Source: CAYOZN01 sp964408455 (lineage in GTDB: Bacteria; Planctomycetota; Phycisphaerae; UBA1845; UTPLA1). From it: 64,000 nt of DNA. The first letter of the stretch is position 1. Every line of letters starts with the position of its first letter. This document shows, piece after piece, positions 44,613 to 54,400 of this stretch. Where the stretch lies: assembly GCA_964408455.1 (NCBI GenBank), contig CAYOZN010000001.1:62001-126000 (forward strand), in the 5' to 3' direction. Made by a program: the position numbers and the translations under genes. Below the pieces are notes generated by a model that did no database searches, was not told the DNA's origin, and saw only the letters and a program-made list of their open reading frames with translations.

Positions 44613-46210
44613 ACTTCTGCCTGCGACGTCGGCCGCAAATCGTAACACACCATCTCGCGGTGGTTCCGCGCCAGCAGGATACCCCCGACCAGCACGTGGT
44701 TGTTCCACACCTTGTCATCCTTGATGATCCGTAACGACGCCACTTCCTCGTGCCCCGCCGGCGAGGCATTCACCAGCGCCAGCGTGCCATTCTCGCTCAG
44801 CACCAGCAGGTGCCCGCCGACCGCCAGCACCGAGCCGTAGCCGTACCGCCCGCCTTTCCACTTCCGCTCGCCGGTGTCGGCGTCGAGGCACGCCAGCACG
44901 TCTTCATCCAGCCCGTAAACGTGTCCGTCCACGATCACCGATGTGGAGAACTTGTTCTTCATCTTCACGTTCGACCACAGCGCCTCCGCCGACCAGGCCC
45001 CCTCCGTTTCCTTGACCTTTATCATCGCGCAACCGGTGCCATAGCCCGCCGAGATGAATACGCGATCGCCGGGAAGTACCAGTGGATTGGCCACTGAAAT
45101 CAAAATCGACGTCGCAAACGGAAACTGCCAGAGCACCTTGCCGGTCTCAAAGTCGATGCCGTTCAAATGCCTCCCGGCCAGGTTCAATAGCTGGCGCCTG
45201 CCCGCCAGCTCCGCCGGCACCGGCGACGAGTAGGACTGCTGCCCGGCGTCGGTCTGCCACACCGTCTCGCCCGATCGCGCGTCAAATGCGATGATGGATG
45301 GTCCCGGCGTGCCCGAATTGGTCACGATGACCTTGGCGCCTTCCACCAGAGGTGATGCGCTCATGGCCCATTGCAGATTCTGCGCGCCGAACTCGTCCAG
45401 GATCTGACGCTTCCATACCAGCTTGCCGTCCGCCGCCGTCAGGCACCGCAGATCGCCCTCGGCGCCGAGCGAATACACGAATGTGCCGTGCAGTGTCGGT
45501 GTCGCCCGCGGCCCGTCGCCGCCGAGGCTCTCGCGAAAATGCCCCGGATACGCGTGAGCCCACAACTCTCGACCGGTTGCGACGTCATAGCAAACGACGA
45601 CTTCGTTGCCATAGCGCTGCTCGATGGTGTACGCACGCCCGCCGCCGACCGAAAACGACGCGTAGCCTTCGCCGGCCGGCTGGCGCCAGAGTTCCCGCGG
45701 CGGGTGTGCTTTCCAGTCGGTCTCGATGATACCGTCCGGCACCACGCCGTCCCGGTTCGGGCCACGAAAGTGAGGCCATGAGAGCGACGCAAACGCCGGC
45801 GACGGCGGTGGGGGGGATGCCTCCCTGGACCGCTGCGCCGCGCGATGCTCTTCGACCTTGGCAGACAGCCTGGATCCGCCCGAAAAATCGAGCCAGAACC
45901 GCGTCATCGATCCATCCCACTGCCAGTAGGGCTTCAGCAGAATCAACGCAAACAGCGCAAAGGCCGCGAGCCCCAGGACACATTCAATAGCCTTTCGCCA
46001 GACCGGCGCCCGACGCCGCATCGCCAGCCAGAATCCCAGCGGATACAGCGCCACCAGTGCCGGCACGATGACCCACGCCCGCTCGTACCAGGTAGTTGCG
46101 GCTGAGCTGGTCCGGTCCACCGTTCTACCCGGCTTTGCGTCCTGTTGGGGTCGTCCGACGCCTTCCGAATCAGGCGTGTGGGCATCGCCATGTTCGCCGT
46201 CGTTCGTCAC
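44591..46210 (-). CDS. Membrane-anchored PQQ-type beta-propeller protein
   Basis: The GTG at 46210 overlaps the TGA of the upstream dehydrogenase gene (GTGA), a coupled start, whereas an ATG farther upstream would bury the dehydrogenase. Two hydrophobic segments lie near 30-80 (RAWVIVPALVALYPLGFWLAM, AIECVLGLAAFALFALILL). The rest is a PQQ/WD-like propeller with repeats such as VVCYDVATGRELWAHAYPG, LRCLTAADGKLVWKRQIL, IIAFDARSGETVWQTDAG and LACLDADTGERKWKGG. No pyrroloquinoline-quinone catalytic Asp/Glu site is obvious, so a structural or binding propeller is more likely than a dehydrogenase. The last residues (SADGRR) and the stop codon come from a dispersed repeat. The 539-residue size suits the family. 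Confidence 0.86.
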   Translation of the reverse strand: MTNDGEHGDAHTPDSEGVGRPQQDAKPGRTVDRTSSAATTWYERAWVIVPALVALYPLGFWLAMRRRAPVWRKAIECVLGLAAFALFALILLKPYWQWDGSMTRFWLDFSGGSRLSAKVEEHRAAQRSREASPPPPSPAFASLSWPHFRGPNRDGVVPDGIIETDWKAHPPRELWRQPAGEGYASFSVGGGRAYTIEQRYGNEVVVCYDVATGRELWAHAYPGHFRESLGGDGPRATPTLHGTFVYSLGAEGDLRCLTAADGKLVWKRQILDEFGAQNLQWAMSASPLVEGAKVIVTNSGTPGPSIIAFDARSGETVWQTDAGQQSYSSPVPAELAGRRQLLNLAGRHLNGIDFETGKVLWQFPFATSILISVANPLVLPGDRVFISAGYGTGCAMIKVKETEGAWSAEALWSNVKMKNKFSTSVIVDGHVYGLDEDVLACLDADTGERKWKGGRYGYGSVLAVGGHLLVLSENGTLALVNASPAGHEEVASLRIIKDDKVWNNHVLVGGILLARNHREMVCYDLRPTSQAEVSADGRR

Positions 46211-47109
46211 AGTCTTTCTCCCAGCGCTCCCGGCCCTGTTCGACCGCTCATTGCCTCCACCGCCTTGATGAGCGACTGCGTCCCGTTTCGCGCGCCGCCC
46301 ATCGCCGTCACCATCGTGTAGAGCTGCTTCGCCAGGGCCAGCCCCGGCAGGCACAGCTTCATCCGCTCCGCCTCCTCCAGCGCAATCCGCATGTCCTTCA
46401 GAAAATGCTCCACGTAGAATCCCGGCTTCATGTCCCCGCTCAGCATCCGCGGATAGTAGTTGGCAAGGCTCCACGACGCCGCGGCGCCGCCGCCGACGCT
46501 CTCCAGCACCTTCTGCGGGTCCAGCCCGCTCGCCCGCGCATACACCAGCCCTTCGCAGACTGCCACCATGCCGGCCGCGATCAAAATCTGGTTGACCATC
46601 TTCGCGTGCTGGCCCGATCCCGGCCCGCCCTGAAGCACGATCGTCTTACCGAGGAGCTTGAGCAGCGGCAGCGCCCGCTCGAATGTCGCCTGCTCGCCAC
46701 CGCACATGATCGACAGCGTCGCGCTCTTGGCGCCCACGTCGCCGCCGCTCACCGGTGCGTCCAACGCATGTCCACCGCGGGCCCGCGCCGCCTCCGCAAT
46801 TTCCACCGCGAGCGACGGGCTGCTCGTCGTGCAGTCCACGAGCACGGCGCCGGCCGGCAGCGACTTCATCGCCCCTTGCAGCCCCAGCACCACCTTGCGC
46901 ACGTCGGCGGGATAGCCCACCATTGTGAAGACGAACTCCGCGTCGGCCGCCGCTGCCGCCGGGCTGTCTGCCCACGAGGCACCGCGCGCCAGCAGCGGCT
47001 CCGCCTTCTCGCGCGTACGCGTGTACACGTTCAGCGTGTGCCCCACATCAAGGAGGTGCCCCGCCATGGCCCGCCCCATCACGCCCGTGCCGATCCAGCC
47101 GATTTTCAT
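46207..47109 (-). CDS. 3-hydroxyisobutyrate dehydrogenase-family oxidoreductase
   Basis: AGGTG precedes the ATG at 47109 (MKIGWIGTGVMGRAMAGHLL, the NAD(P)-binding Rossmann loop). The 300-residue protein matches the beta-hydroxyacid dehydrogenase family: DCTTSSPSLAVEIAEAA, DAPVSGGDVGAKSATLSIMCGG (signature), GGPGSGQHAKMVNQILIA (catalytic Lys in the G-x-G-x3-K-x3-N block). The family reduces or oxidises small beta-hydroxyacids such as 3-hydroxyisobutyrate, tartronate semialdehyde or glyoxylate-type substrates, and the exact one cannot be read. The stop overlaps the start of the propeller protein. Frames on the plus strand are antisense. Confidence 0.92.
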   Translation of the reverse strand: MKIGWIGTGVMGRAMAGHLLDVGHTLNVYTRTREKAEPLLARGASWADSPAAAAADAEFVFTMVGYPADVRKVVLGLQGAMKSLPAGAVLVDCTTSSPSLAVEIAEAARARGGHALDAPVSGGDVGAKSATLSIMCGGEQATFERALPLLKLLGKTIVLQGGPGSGQHAKMVNQILIAAGMVAVCEGLVYARASGLDPQKVLESVGGGAAASWSLANYYPRMLSGDMKPGFYVEHFLKDMRIALEEAERMKLCLPGLALAKQLYTMVTAMGGARNGTQSLIKAVEAMSGRTGPGALGERL

Positions 47110-47258
47110 GAACGCACCTGCATCAACATAAAAAGCGCGACACACCGCCGCGCGAGCCTCGCGCCCATCATAAAATTGATTGGACCGCCGACAACTGCCA
47201 TTCGTCTCATGGCGCGTCGTCGACACTGAATCGCGGTTCGCCTGTGCCCGGAGCATCT

Positions 47259-47453
47259 ATGCAGCTTCGCACCGACCGCGGCAATCCAGGCGTCACCTGC
47301 CTCGATTATGCCGCCATCGGCGAGCCGCCGCCCACGCCCGCAACCGACGATGCGCGGGTCCTGTCGTTATTTCGCGTCGTCCTTTCCACCGTTGTGCTGT
47401 TTCCGCTGCTTGCCGGCATACTGGCGGCCGTCGTCGCAATCGCGATAATTTGA
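47259..47453 (+). CDS. Small protein with C-terminal membrane helix
   Basis: GGAG stands six bases before the ATG. The 64 residues begin with a polar, Pro-rich stretch (GEPPPTPATDDARV) followed by one hydrophobic segment, FRVVLSTVVLFPLLAGILAAVVAIAII, reaching the C-terminus. I know no family. It is divergent from the dehydrogenase gene and upstream of glutamate dehydrogenase on the same strand. The good ribosome-binding site and clean helix make it plausible, but it could be a chance frame. Confidence 0.5.
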   Translation: MQLRTDRGNPGVTCLDYAAIGEPPPTPATDDARVLSLFRVVLSTVVLFPLLAGILAAVVAIAII

Positions 47454-47615
47454 ATCACGCCGCCGAGATCCAGGACCGCGAGCCGCCACCGCGCTGACAT
47501 TCTCAGACGTCTCCGCCGGCGCGTTGGTAAAGACCCGCCGATCACGGTGCGATAAACCAGATGGTCTGCGTCCAGTTTTTTGGCGCGCCATTCACCGCGC
47601 GACCGGGAGGCCCCA

Positions 47616-49037
47616 ATGTCGTCCAGCACCATCAAGTCCGCCGCCAGTTCAACCGCACGTGCCAACGCCCGCAATGCCCGCCAGAAGAATGTCGGCGATA
47701 TGGCACCGGACCAGGGCGCCTCCGCGCCCGCCGTGCCCACCGAAGGCCATCTGCCGGCGCCGCGGCCCGACGCGCCGCCTCCCCACGAGACCAGGCCCCC
47801 CGAACACCACACCAATTTCAACCGCATCACCGACGAGCAGTTTCAGGCCGCCGCGGACGAGATGAAGCTCGAGAGCGAAATCCGCATGCTCCTGCTCAGC
47901 CCGTATCGCGAACTGATCGTGCAGATCCCCGTCCGCCTAGATGACGGGCACATGGAGCTCTTCCACGGCTATCGCGTGCAGCACAACGCCGTGCGCGGGC
48001 CGTACAAGGGCGGCCTGCGCTTTCACCACGAAGTCGATCTGAACGAAGTCCGCTCCCTGGCGGCCCTCATGACCTGGAAGACGGCCCTTGTCGACGTGCC
48101 CTTCGGCGGCGCCAAGGGCGGCATCACCTGTGATCCCACCCGCATGTCGCGCCGCGAGCTCCAGGCCCTCACTCGCGGCTTCACGCAGAAGATCGACCTC
48201 ATCATCGGCCCCTATCGCGACATCCCCGCACCCGACGTCAACACCAACGCCCAGGTCATGGCGTGGATCATGGACGAATACGGCAAGAAGCACGGCTATT
48301 CGCCCGCCATCGTCACCGGCAAGCCCCTGTCGCTGGGCGGCTCGAAGGGCCGCGAGGAGGCCACCGGCCGCGGCACGATGATCATCGCGAAGGCCGCGTG
48401 TCAGGCATTTGGCATCAACATGAAGGGCGCCACCACGGCCATCCAGGGCTTCGGCAATGTCGGCTCCTTTGCCGCCCAGTTCCTCGCCGAGCAGGGCGCG
48501 AAGATCGTCGCCGTCTCCGACGTCAATGGGGCGATCTACTGCGAAAAGGGACTCGATGTCCCGGCCCTGCTCAAGTTCGTAAAGGAAAACCGCACCGTCG
48601 TCGACTTCCCCGGCTCAAAGGCCATCTCCAATGCCGAACTGTTGGCACTCAAGGTCGACATGCTCGTCCCGGCCGCGCTCGGCGGCGTCATCCACCGCGA
48701 CAACGCCGACGCCGTCCAGGCCCGGCTGATCATCGAGGCCGCCAATTCGCCCGTCACGCCGCGCGCCGACGAAATGCTGTGCAAGCGCGGTGTCACCATC
48801 GTCCCCGACATCCTCACCAATGCCGGCGGCGTGACGGTGTCCTATTTCGAGTGGGTGCAGAATCTCCAGCAGTTCCACTGGAGCCTCGAGCGCGTCCGCA
48901 GCGAACTCGAATCGCGCATGGCGGCCGCCTGGCAGAGCGTGTACGAACTGCACCAGTCGCGCAAGCTGCCGCTCCGCGTCGCCGCCTACGTCCGCGCCGT
49001 CGAGAAAGTGGCCGAAGCCACCCGCCAGCGGTTCTGA
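47616..49037 (+). CDS. gdhA: Glutamate dehydrogenase (Glu/Leu/Phe/Val dehydrogenase family)
   Basis: GGGAGG precedes the ATG. The 473-residue enzyme has an Ala/Pro-rich N-terminal extension of about 65 residues, then the catalytic domain with YKGGLRFHHEVDL, LMTWKTALVDVPFGGAKGGI (glutamate-binding Lys residues), and IPAPDVNTN. The dinucleotide-binding domain has AIQGFGNVGSFAAQFL and VSDVNGAIY. LVPAALGGVIHRDNA and DILTNAGGVTVSYFEW complete the family. It interconverts glutamate with 2-oxoglutarate and ammonia. Cofactor preference (NAD or NADP) is not clear from sequence. Compared with typical enzymes of about 415-450 residues the extension is the only odd feature. A different start at 47580 is possible. 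Confidence 0.95.
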   Translation: MSSSTIKSAASSTARANARNARQKNVGDMAPDQGASAPAVPTEGHLPAPRPDAPPPHETRPPEHHTNFNRITDEQFQAAADEMKLESEIRMLLLSPYRELIVQIPVRLDDGHMELFHGYRVQHNAVRGPYKGGLRFHHEVDLNEVRSLAALMTWKTALVDVPFGGAKGGITCDPTRMSRRELQALTRGFTQKIDLIIGPYRDIPAPDVNTNAQVMAWIMDEYGKKHGYSPAIVTGKPLSLGGSKGREEATGRGTMIIAKAACQAFGINMKGATTAIQGFGNVGSFAAQFLAEQGAKIVAVSDVNGAIYCEKGLDVPALLKFVKENRTVVDFPGSKAISNAELLALKVDMLVPAALGGVIHRDNADAVQARLIIEAANSPVTPRADEMLCKRGVTIVPDILTNAGGVTVSYFEWVQNLQQFHWSLERVRSELESRMAAAWQSVYELHQSRKLPLRVAAYVRAVEKVAEATRQRF

Positions 49038-49059
49038 TTTCACCGCGAATCGACTTCGG

Positions 49060-50847
49060 CTACTGGCACGGCTCCACGAGGAATGTCTGCGCCGAGACGT
49101 CGCTCTGGCCGTCGGGGTTGTGCACTTCGATCTGGTAGATGCCGGTCGCGACGCCGTTCATCTCGAAGGCCGTCACGATGTTGTCGCTGCTCGATGCATC
49201 CAGCAGGAAGGGCTGAACGTCCGGCAGGCCCGGCGACGTCAGCACCACGGTCACCAGCGGCGAGAACCCCGAGCCGAGAATCTGGAAGAAAACCGGGAAG
49301 GTGCCAACGTTGTTGCACAGCACGTTCGAGCTGGGAAACACCTCGGTGATGACCGGCGGCGGCAGCGGGCACTGATCGCACGCGGCCTGTCCACCGAGCC
49401 ATGTCGCTCCGCCCAGCGCCAGGCATTCCGCCTCCAGAAGGATGCTGCACGTGAAATCCGCCTTGCAGCAGGGGCCCAGCACCTCCGGATTCAGATAGTG
49501 GAAAGTGAACGGATCGACGTCCAGCCCGTCCGCCAGCCCGTCGTTGTTCAAATCCGATCGCTCGATGTGGGCATCATCCAGCGGCGTGCCCACCAGCACC
49601 GCCACGAAGAGCGACAAGTCGGTCTCATCCACATCCCCGTCCGCGTCGATATCGCCGCGCGACGTGGGCGCCGGTTTCCACGTGGCCAGCGACTGCGGAC
49701 GCCTGCCATTGGTGTTGACCAGATCGCCGATCGGCGTCAGCACGCCGTTGTCTTCCAGGCGAAAGACAAGCAGGCCGGCCGTCGTCCCCAGCTGCGTGCT
49801 GCTGAATTCACGCGTGACAAACACCAGATCGTCGAGCGTGGCCACTTTGCCAATATCGCCCTGGCCGCCGATATCGACCGAAAATCCCGAGTGCGTCAGA
49901 AACCCGTCTTCCGGGCTGATGAAAAACGTATGCACGTCGCCGGTTCCGCCGTGGCCGGCAATGAAAAAGGAATCATCTCCGCTGATGGCCACGTCGGCCG
50001 GAGAATCGCCCGGCGAAAAGTAGGGGCTGCCCGGAAGCTGCGACAGCGTGCCATCGAGCGGGCTCACGCTGAATCCGTTGATGCGGTGCGGATCCCCCTC
50101 TCCGCAGAAATTCCCGATTCCGGATGCGGCGTAGAGTCGATCGCCCGTGCTCGTCACCATCATCTCCAGGTTGTACAGCGGCGTCGTCACGCTGCTGACA
50201 AACGTCATCTCGCCATCCTCGTCCACGGCGAACGTGCGGATGCCCTGCGAGCCGCACAGGGGCGAGTCTTGCGCATAAAGGTAGTTGCCGCTCGGATGGG
50301 CCGCGAGATACGACGTAAAGTCCCCCGAGAACTCGGTGTCCACCAGGATCAACTGTTTGATCACTTCGTCGAGAAAATACGTGTGGACGAAGTTGTCGCC
50401 GGCGCTGTTGGTTTCCGTCACGGCCAGAATGCGATCGCGCACCCAGCACACGTCCAGCGGGCTGTCCGGTGTCAGTGTGACGGCATACATCTCCAGCGAC
50501 GCGTCCGAATTGACCTCGAATATCAGCACGTCTTCGAACGTGCTGCTCGCAGTGCCGTGGGCGACCGCCAGGTACTTTCCGTCCGGCGACAGCGATATCG
50601 TCTGCGGCCAGTTGTTGGTGTAGGCGATGCCCACGAAGCTGAGCGTGCCGCCCGGATTGACGGTAAAGGATGCGATCGACGGATAATTCTCGGCATCCGC
50701 ATTGGTCGGGATGTAGTGTGCCACGAAGACGGCGGGCTCGCTCGATTGTGCGAAGCTCGACGGTGCCGTTGCCGCCAGAGCTGTTAAGGTTAACAGGCCA
50801 ACGGCAACGAATCGGAGATGTGTGGATGTCCGGTCAGGCGAAGGCAT
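49060..50847 (-). CDS. Secreted beta-propeller protein with dockerin-like and Cys-rich domains
   Basis: CAGGAG precedes the ATG at 50847, followed by a signal peptide (THLRFVAVGLLTLTALAATAPSSFAQ). Residues about 35-395 repeat a propeller/lactonase-like pattern (NYPSIASFTVNPGGTL, QTISLSPDGKYLAVAHG, YLAAHPSGNYLYA, GTLSQLPGSPYFSPGDSPADVAI, GLLVFRLEDNGVLT), as in 6-phosphogluconolactonase-like surface proteins. Next come dockerin-like calcium loops (DIDADGDVDETDLSLF, DLNNDGLADGLDVDPF) and a Cys module (GPCCKADFTCSILLEAECLALGGATW) resembling the GACC units of the other exoproteins. The C-terminus is an IPT/TIG-like Ig domain (VITEVFPSSNVLCNN...). No catalytic residues are visible. It diverges from the 1724-residue protein, across 638 bp. 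Confidence 0.85.
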   Translation of the reverse strand: MPSPDRTSTHLRFVAVGLLTLTALAATAPSSFAQSSEPAVFVAHYIPTNADAENYPSIASFTVNPGGTLSFVGIAYTNNWPQTISLSPDGKYLAVAHGTASSTFEDVLIFEVNSDASLEMYAVTLTPDSPLDVCWVRDRILAVTETNSAGDNFVHTYFLDEVIKQLILVDTEFSGDFTSYLAAHPSGNYLYAQDSPLCGSQGIRTFAVDEDGEMTFVSSVTTPLYNLEMMVTSTGDRLYAASGIGNFCGEGDPHRINGFSVSPLDGTLSQLPGSPYFSPGDSPADVAISGDDSFFIAGHGGTGDVHTFFISPEDGFLTHSGFSVDIGGQGDIGKVATLDDLVFVTREFSSTQLGTTAGLLVFRLEDNGVLTPIGDLVNTNGRRPQSLATWKPAPTSRGDIDADGDVDETDLSLFVAVLVGTPLDDAHIERSDLNNDGLADGLDVDPFTFHYLNPEVLGPCCKADFTCSILLEAECLALGGATWLGGQAACDQCPLPPPVITEVFPSSNVLCNNVGTFPVFFQILGSGFSPLVTVVLTSPGLPDVQPFLLDASSSDNIVTAFEMNGVATGIYQIEVHNPDGQSDVSAQTFLVEPCQ

Positions 50848-51485
50848 GGGATACTCCTGAGAACACGATCGGCGGGGAGACGGCTCGCGCAGGTTCAACG
50901 CAGATCATTATACCGGCCTCGCCCGGTCACAACCAGCGTGCCGGCCCGCATCGCAAAAATGGCTCTCAGACGACCGGGACCGACCCACGGCATTTCGGTC
51001 GCTCTAAGCGCTTGCCTGCCGCACGGCATAAACGATTGCGGAAAATCCCGCATGCCAGGTTGGCACGGCACGGCATCAGCAAATGCACGTCAATGCTTGA
51101 CCCCGGCCGCCCCTTTTGTTTACGATAACAAGCGTTAGTTGAAAACTGGCGAGCTTAGTGCCATACCATTGCACAGCCGAGGGCATGGTTTTCACAGGCC
51201 ATCCCTGGATTCCACTTGGGGGAATCGCTCCGCCGGCTCGCGAGAATTCGGAGGGACCATCGAGAACGCAACAGCCCGTTGGATGCGCAGGCGAATCGGC
51301 CGCTGCCGCTTCACGTCGGCAGAAGCCGGCTGATATGCGCATCGTGCAGTTTTCCCACCCCGCAGGCGGCACGTAAAACAACTGTCATCCAGACGCCACC
51401 GCGCGCCTTTCCCGCACGCGGGGTAATGATCACGAACGAAGCCAGTGTGGACCAATCGAACCCACGCCCAACTCAGGAGGAATAC
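50848..51485. other. Long divergent intergenic region
   Basis: This 638-bp stretch separates two divergent secreted-protein genes. It holds a promoter candidate at 51097-51126 and, at the right end, a strong ribosome-binding site (CAGGAGGAATAC). I see no gene. The putative leader of about 350 bases before the large gene is unusually long. Confidence 0.5.
51097..51126 (+). promoter_or_regulatory. Candidate promoter for the 1724-aa protein gene
   Basis: TTGACC (51097-51102) and TACGAT (51121-51126) are separated by 18 bases, close to the housekeeping-sigma pattern. It would give a leader of about 350 nt. No experimental support. Confidence 0.35.
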
Positions 51486-54400
51486 ATGTTTAGATCGCTG
51501 CTACCATCGGCACGTGTAGTCGCCGCGGCATTTGCCGCGCTCGCGTGGTATGCCACGCCCGCGCAGGCGCAACTCGTGTGCGGCCCGCTCGACTCGCTGG
51601 AATCGCTTTATTTCCTGGATATATCCAACTTACCCACCGTCGTTACATCCGAGATCCTCGACCTTGAAAACACCGATATCGCCGCCGATGGCATCTACGG
51701 CGTTGCGGTCGATGATGCCAATCGCACGATTTACTTCAACGTCGGTGATGCACCGTTGAGCGAGCTGTACTCCGTGCATTACGACGATCCTGCAATGGAT
51801 TTCTCCGGCCGGTTGCGACCCCGGAAGGTCTGCGATCTGCACTTTGCCGATTCCCAGATCATCAACGGCCTTGCCTACGATCCCGCCACCGACACGCTTT
51901 ATGGCGTTGATGACTTTCAGAGCACGACTGGCGGCGGCCCGCTGGGTATCTACGAAATCAACCGGACGACCGGTGAGACAACCCTCGTGGTCGATCTGAC
52001 GGTCGGCGGCACTTCCATTTGGAAGATGCGGGGAATCGACTTTAATCCTGCCGACAATCTTCTTTATGGAGTGAACCTCGACTCCACGCCGAACGGCATC
52101 GGCCTCTTCAGCATCGACGTCAACGGCGCCGGCACCATCTCACCGGTCGCCGCCCTGACCGGAACCAACAAAACCGGCCTCGCCATCGGCGGCAACAAGG
52201 CCTACATCTTCCCCGATGATCCCGGTGATATCGAGGTCTATAACCTCGCGACGCTGAGCTTCGAGGCTCCGATCACCGGTGTGCCCTGGCCGACGAGCGA
52301 GCTGGACAATGGCGCCGGTTGGGCGCCGAGCTATCCCGTTGCCGGCCCGGTTCCCGGCGCCAACTTCTGCACGAACCTCACCGCGGACGTTTCAACCCTC
52401 ACAGACGTGCAGGCCAACGTCGGTCAGATCAACTACACCGTGACGAATTCCAACTGCGGCCCGGATGGGGCAGCCAGCGGCAGCTACACGATCGTCCTTT
52501 CGGGCGGCGCCGCGGCGACCGCGACCATCTCCAACATCGTCTCTTTCACCGGCACGGCGGTCGAGGGCCCGACGGGAACGATCACCGGCAACCTGACGCC
52601 GGCGCCATTCGCCAGCACCGAAACGGTGACGTTCACCGTCACCGCCGGAAATCCCGGTGATCTGACGGTTACGGTCGACTGGAATCCCGATGGCGGTTCC
52701 ACCGATCCCTACTTGCCCAACAACACAGCAGCGATCTCGCACCTCGTTCGCGTCTTCCCGGCTGCGGCGGCAATTGCCTCGACGGTCAGCGGCAAATCGT
52801 CCGCCCAGGTACCCGGACTGGGCGCAGAGTATGACACCGGCCTTGGTCGGGCCTATCGCAGCCCAGATGGTACGCGGATCGCATTCGAAGCGAGCACGAA
52901 CTTCGATGCCGGCACCAATGACGATGTCGTGGTGCGCTACGACAACGGCGTCGGCACACTGCTTACCCAGGAGAACAATACGCTTGTCACCGGTGCTCAC
53001 CTTGTGGACAACACGGATGAGCGACTTGGCGTTAACAACGACGGCTTCGTCTCAATTGCCGTGGATACGACGCAATCTTTGGACGACGACTTCATCATCT
53101 ACACTGATGGTACAACGCTAAACATTGTCTGCCAGGAAGATCAGATCGTCCCGAACGCCGCCTTCCAGCCTAATGGTTGGGACTACGGCAGTACCCAGTT
53201 CTCGTCGAGCATCACCGGTGATAACAACGTCTTTTTTAGTGTCGAATTCATGGGCGGCGGAATCCCGTCCGGGCAGGACACCGCATACTTCCGGTCCAAT
53301 CCCGACGGTTCCGCCGTCACAACGGTCCTTTGGGAAGGCGTTTCGATACCAGCCGGCCAGGCTTTCGGCGCAACGGAATTCTGGATGGACGGCGATACCG
53401 ATGGTCAATGGGTCGACGGAGCCGGCTGCAACTACATTGCCATGGGTAATCTGACCGGCGACGGTAACAGCGACGAAGTCGTCATTGTCAACGGGACAGT
53501 CGTCTTCCAGGAGGGTCAAACACTTACCGGAACCGGCCTTGCTGGTATCCTTCCCGGCTCCTTCGGAGTGTCTACGACCTCCGGCGTGCGGTTTGTGGAG
53601 ATGCTGTCCAACGGCGACTGGCTCGCCCGCGGCATCACTTCTGTGTCAGACGAGGATTGGGCCGTCAAGGGCAAAGGCGCGACGTTTTCGCTTCTGGCCC
53701 GAAATGGTGACGAGATCTACCCTGGCGCCAACGAGTTCTGGAGCGACGTGGACGGCTGGTCTCCGACATTCCGCGCCCTCGCCGGCAATAACCAGGGCGA
53801 TTACGTAATCATGGGCCGCACGACGACTGCTGACACGCAAAAGAATTACGTTTTCGTCATTAATGGAATGGCAGAAGTGCTTCGGGAAGGTGACCCTGTC
53901 GCCCTCGATGCCGACGGTCTCTTCGACGACGACGCGTTTATCAATCTACCCGAAGAGGATGGGATGATTCTCACGGACGACGGACTACTGATATTGACGA
54001 CGTCGCTGCGCAATGCGGCGGGCGGCAGTGCTGGCAACGCCGTCGTATCGGTCGATGTCTCGACTCACATTTCGCCGCAGATTACAGGCGCCGATTTAAG
54101 TGTCTCGAAGTCCGCCAGCACCGACTTCATCGACAACGTTGGCGACCAGATCACCTATACAATCACCGTATGCAACATCGGTCCGGACGATGCGACAAGC
54201 GTTATTGTCACAGACATCCTGCCGGACGAGGTCTCTTTTGTCTCCGCCACTATGGGCGCAATGGAGGTCTTGCCGGGCATCGTCGAGGCAAACTTCGGCA
54301 CCATTCCTGCGTACACGTCAACGTCGTTCGAAATCGTCGTGGACACCATTGCACAGGGCGTCGCCATTAACACCGCCACTGCGAACTCGTCCACGACCGA

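Noticed and set aside
49120..50787. 555-residue plus-strand frame in the propeller region
   Set aside because: Antisense, with His/Arg-rich composition and no motif.
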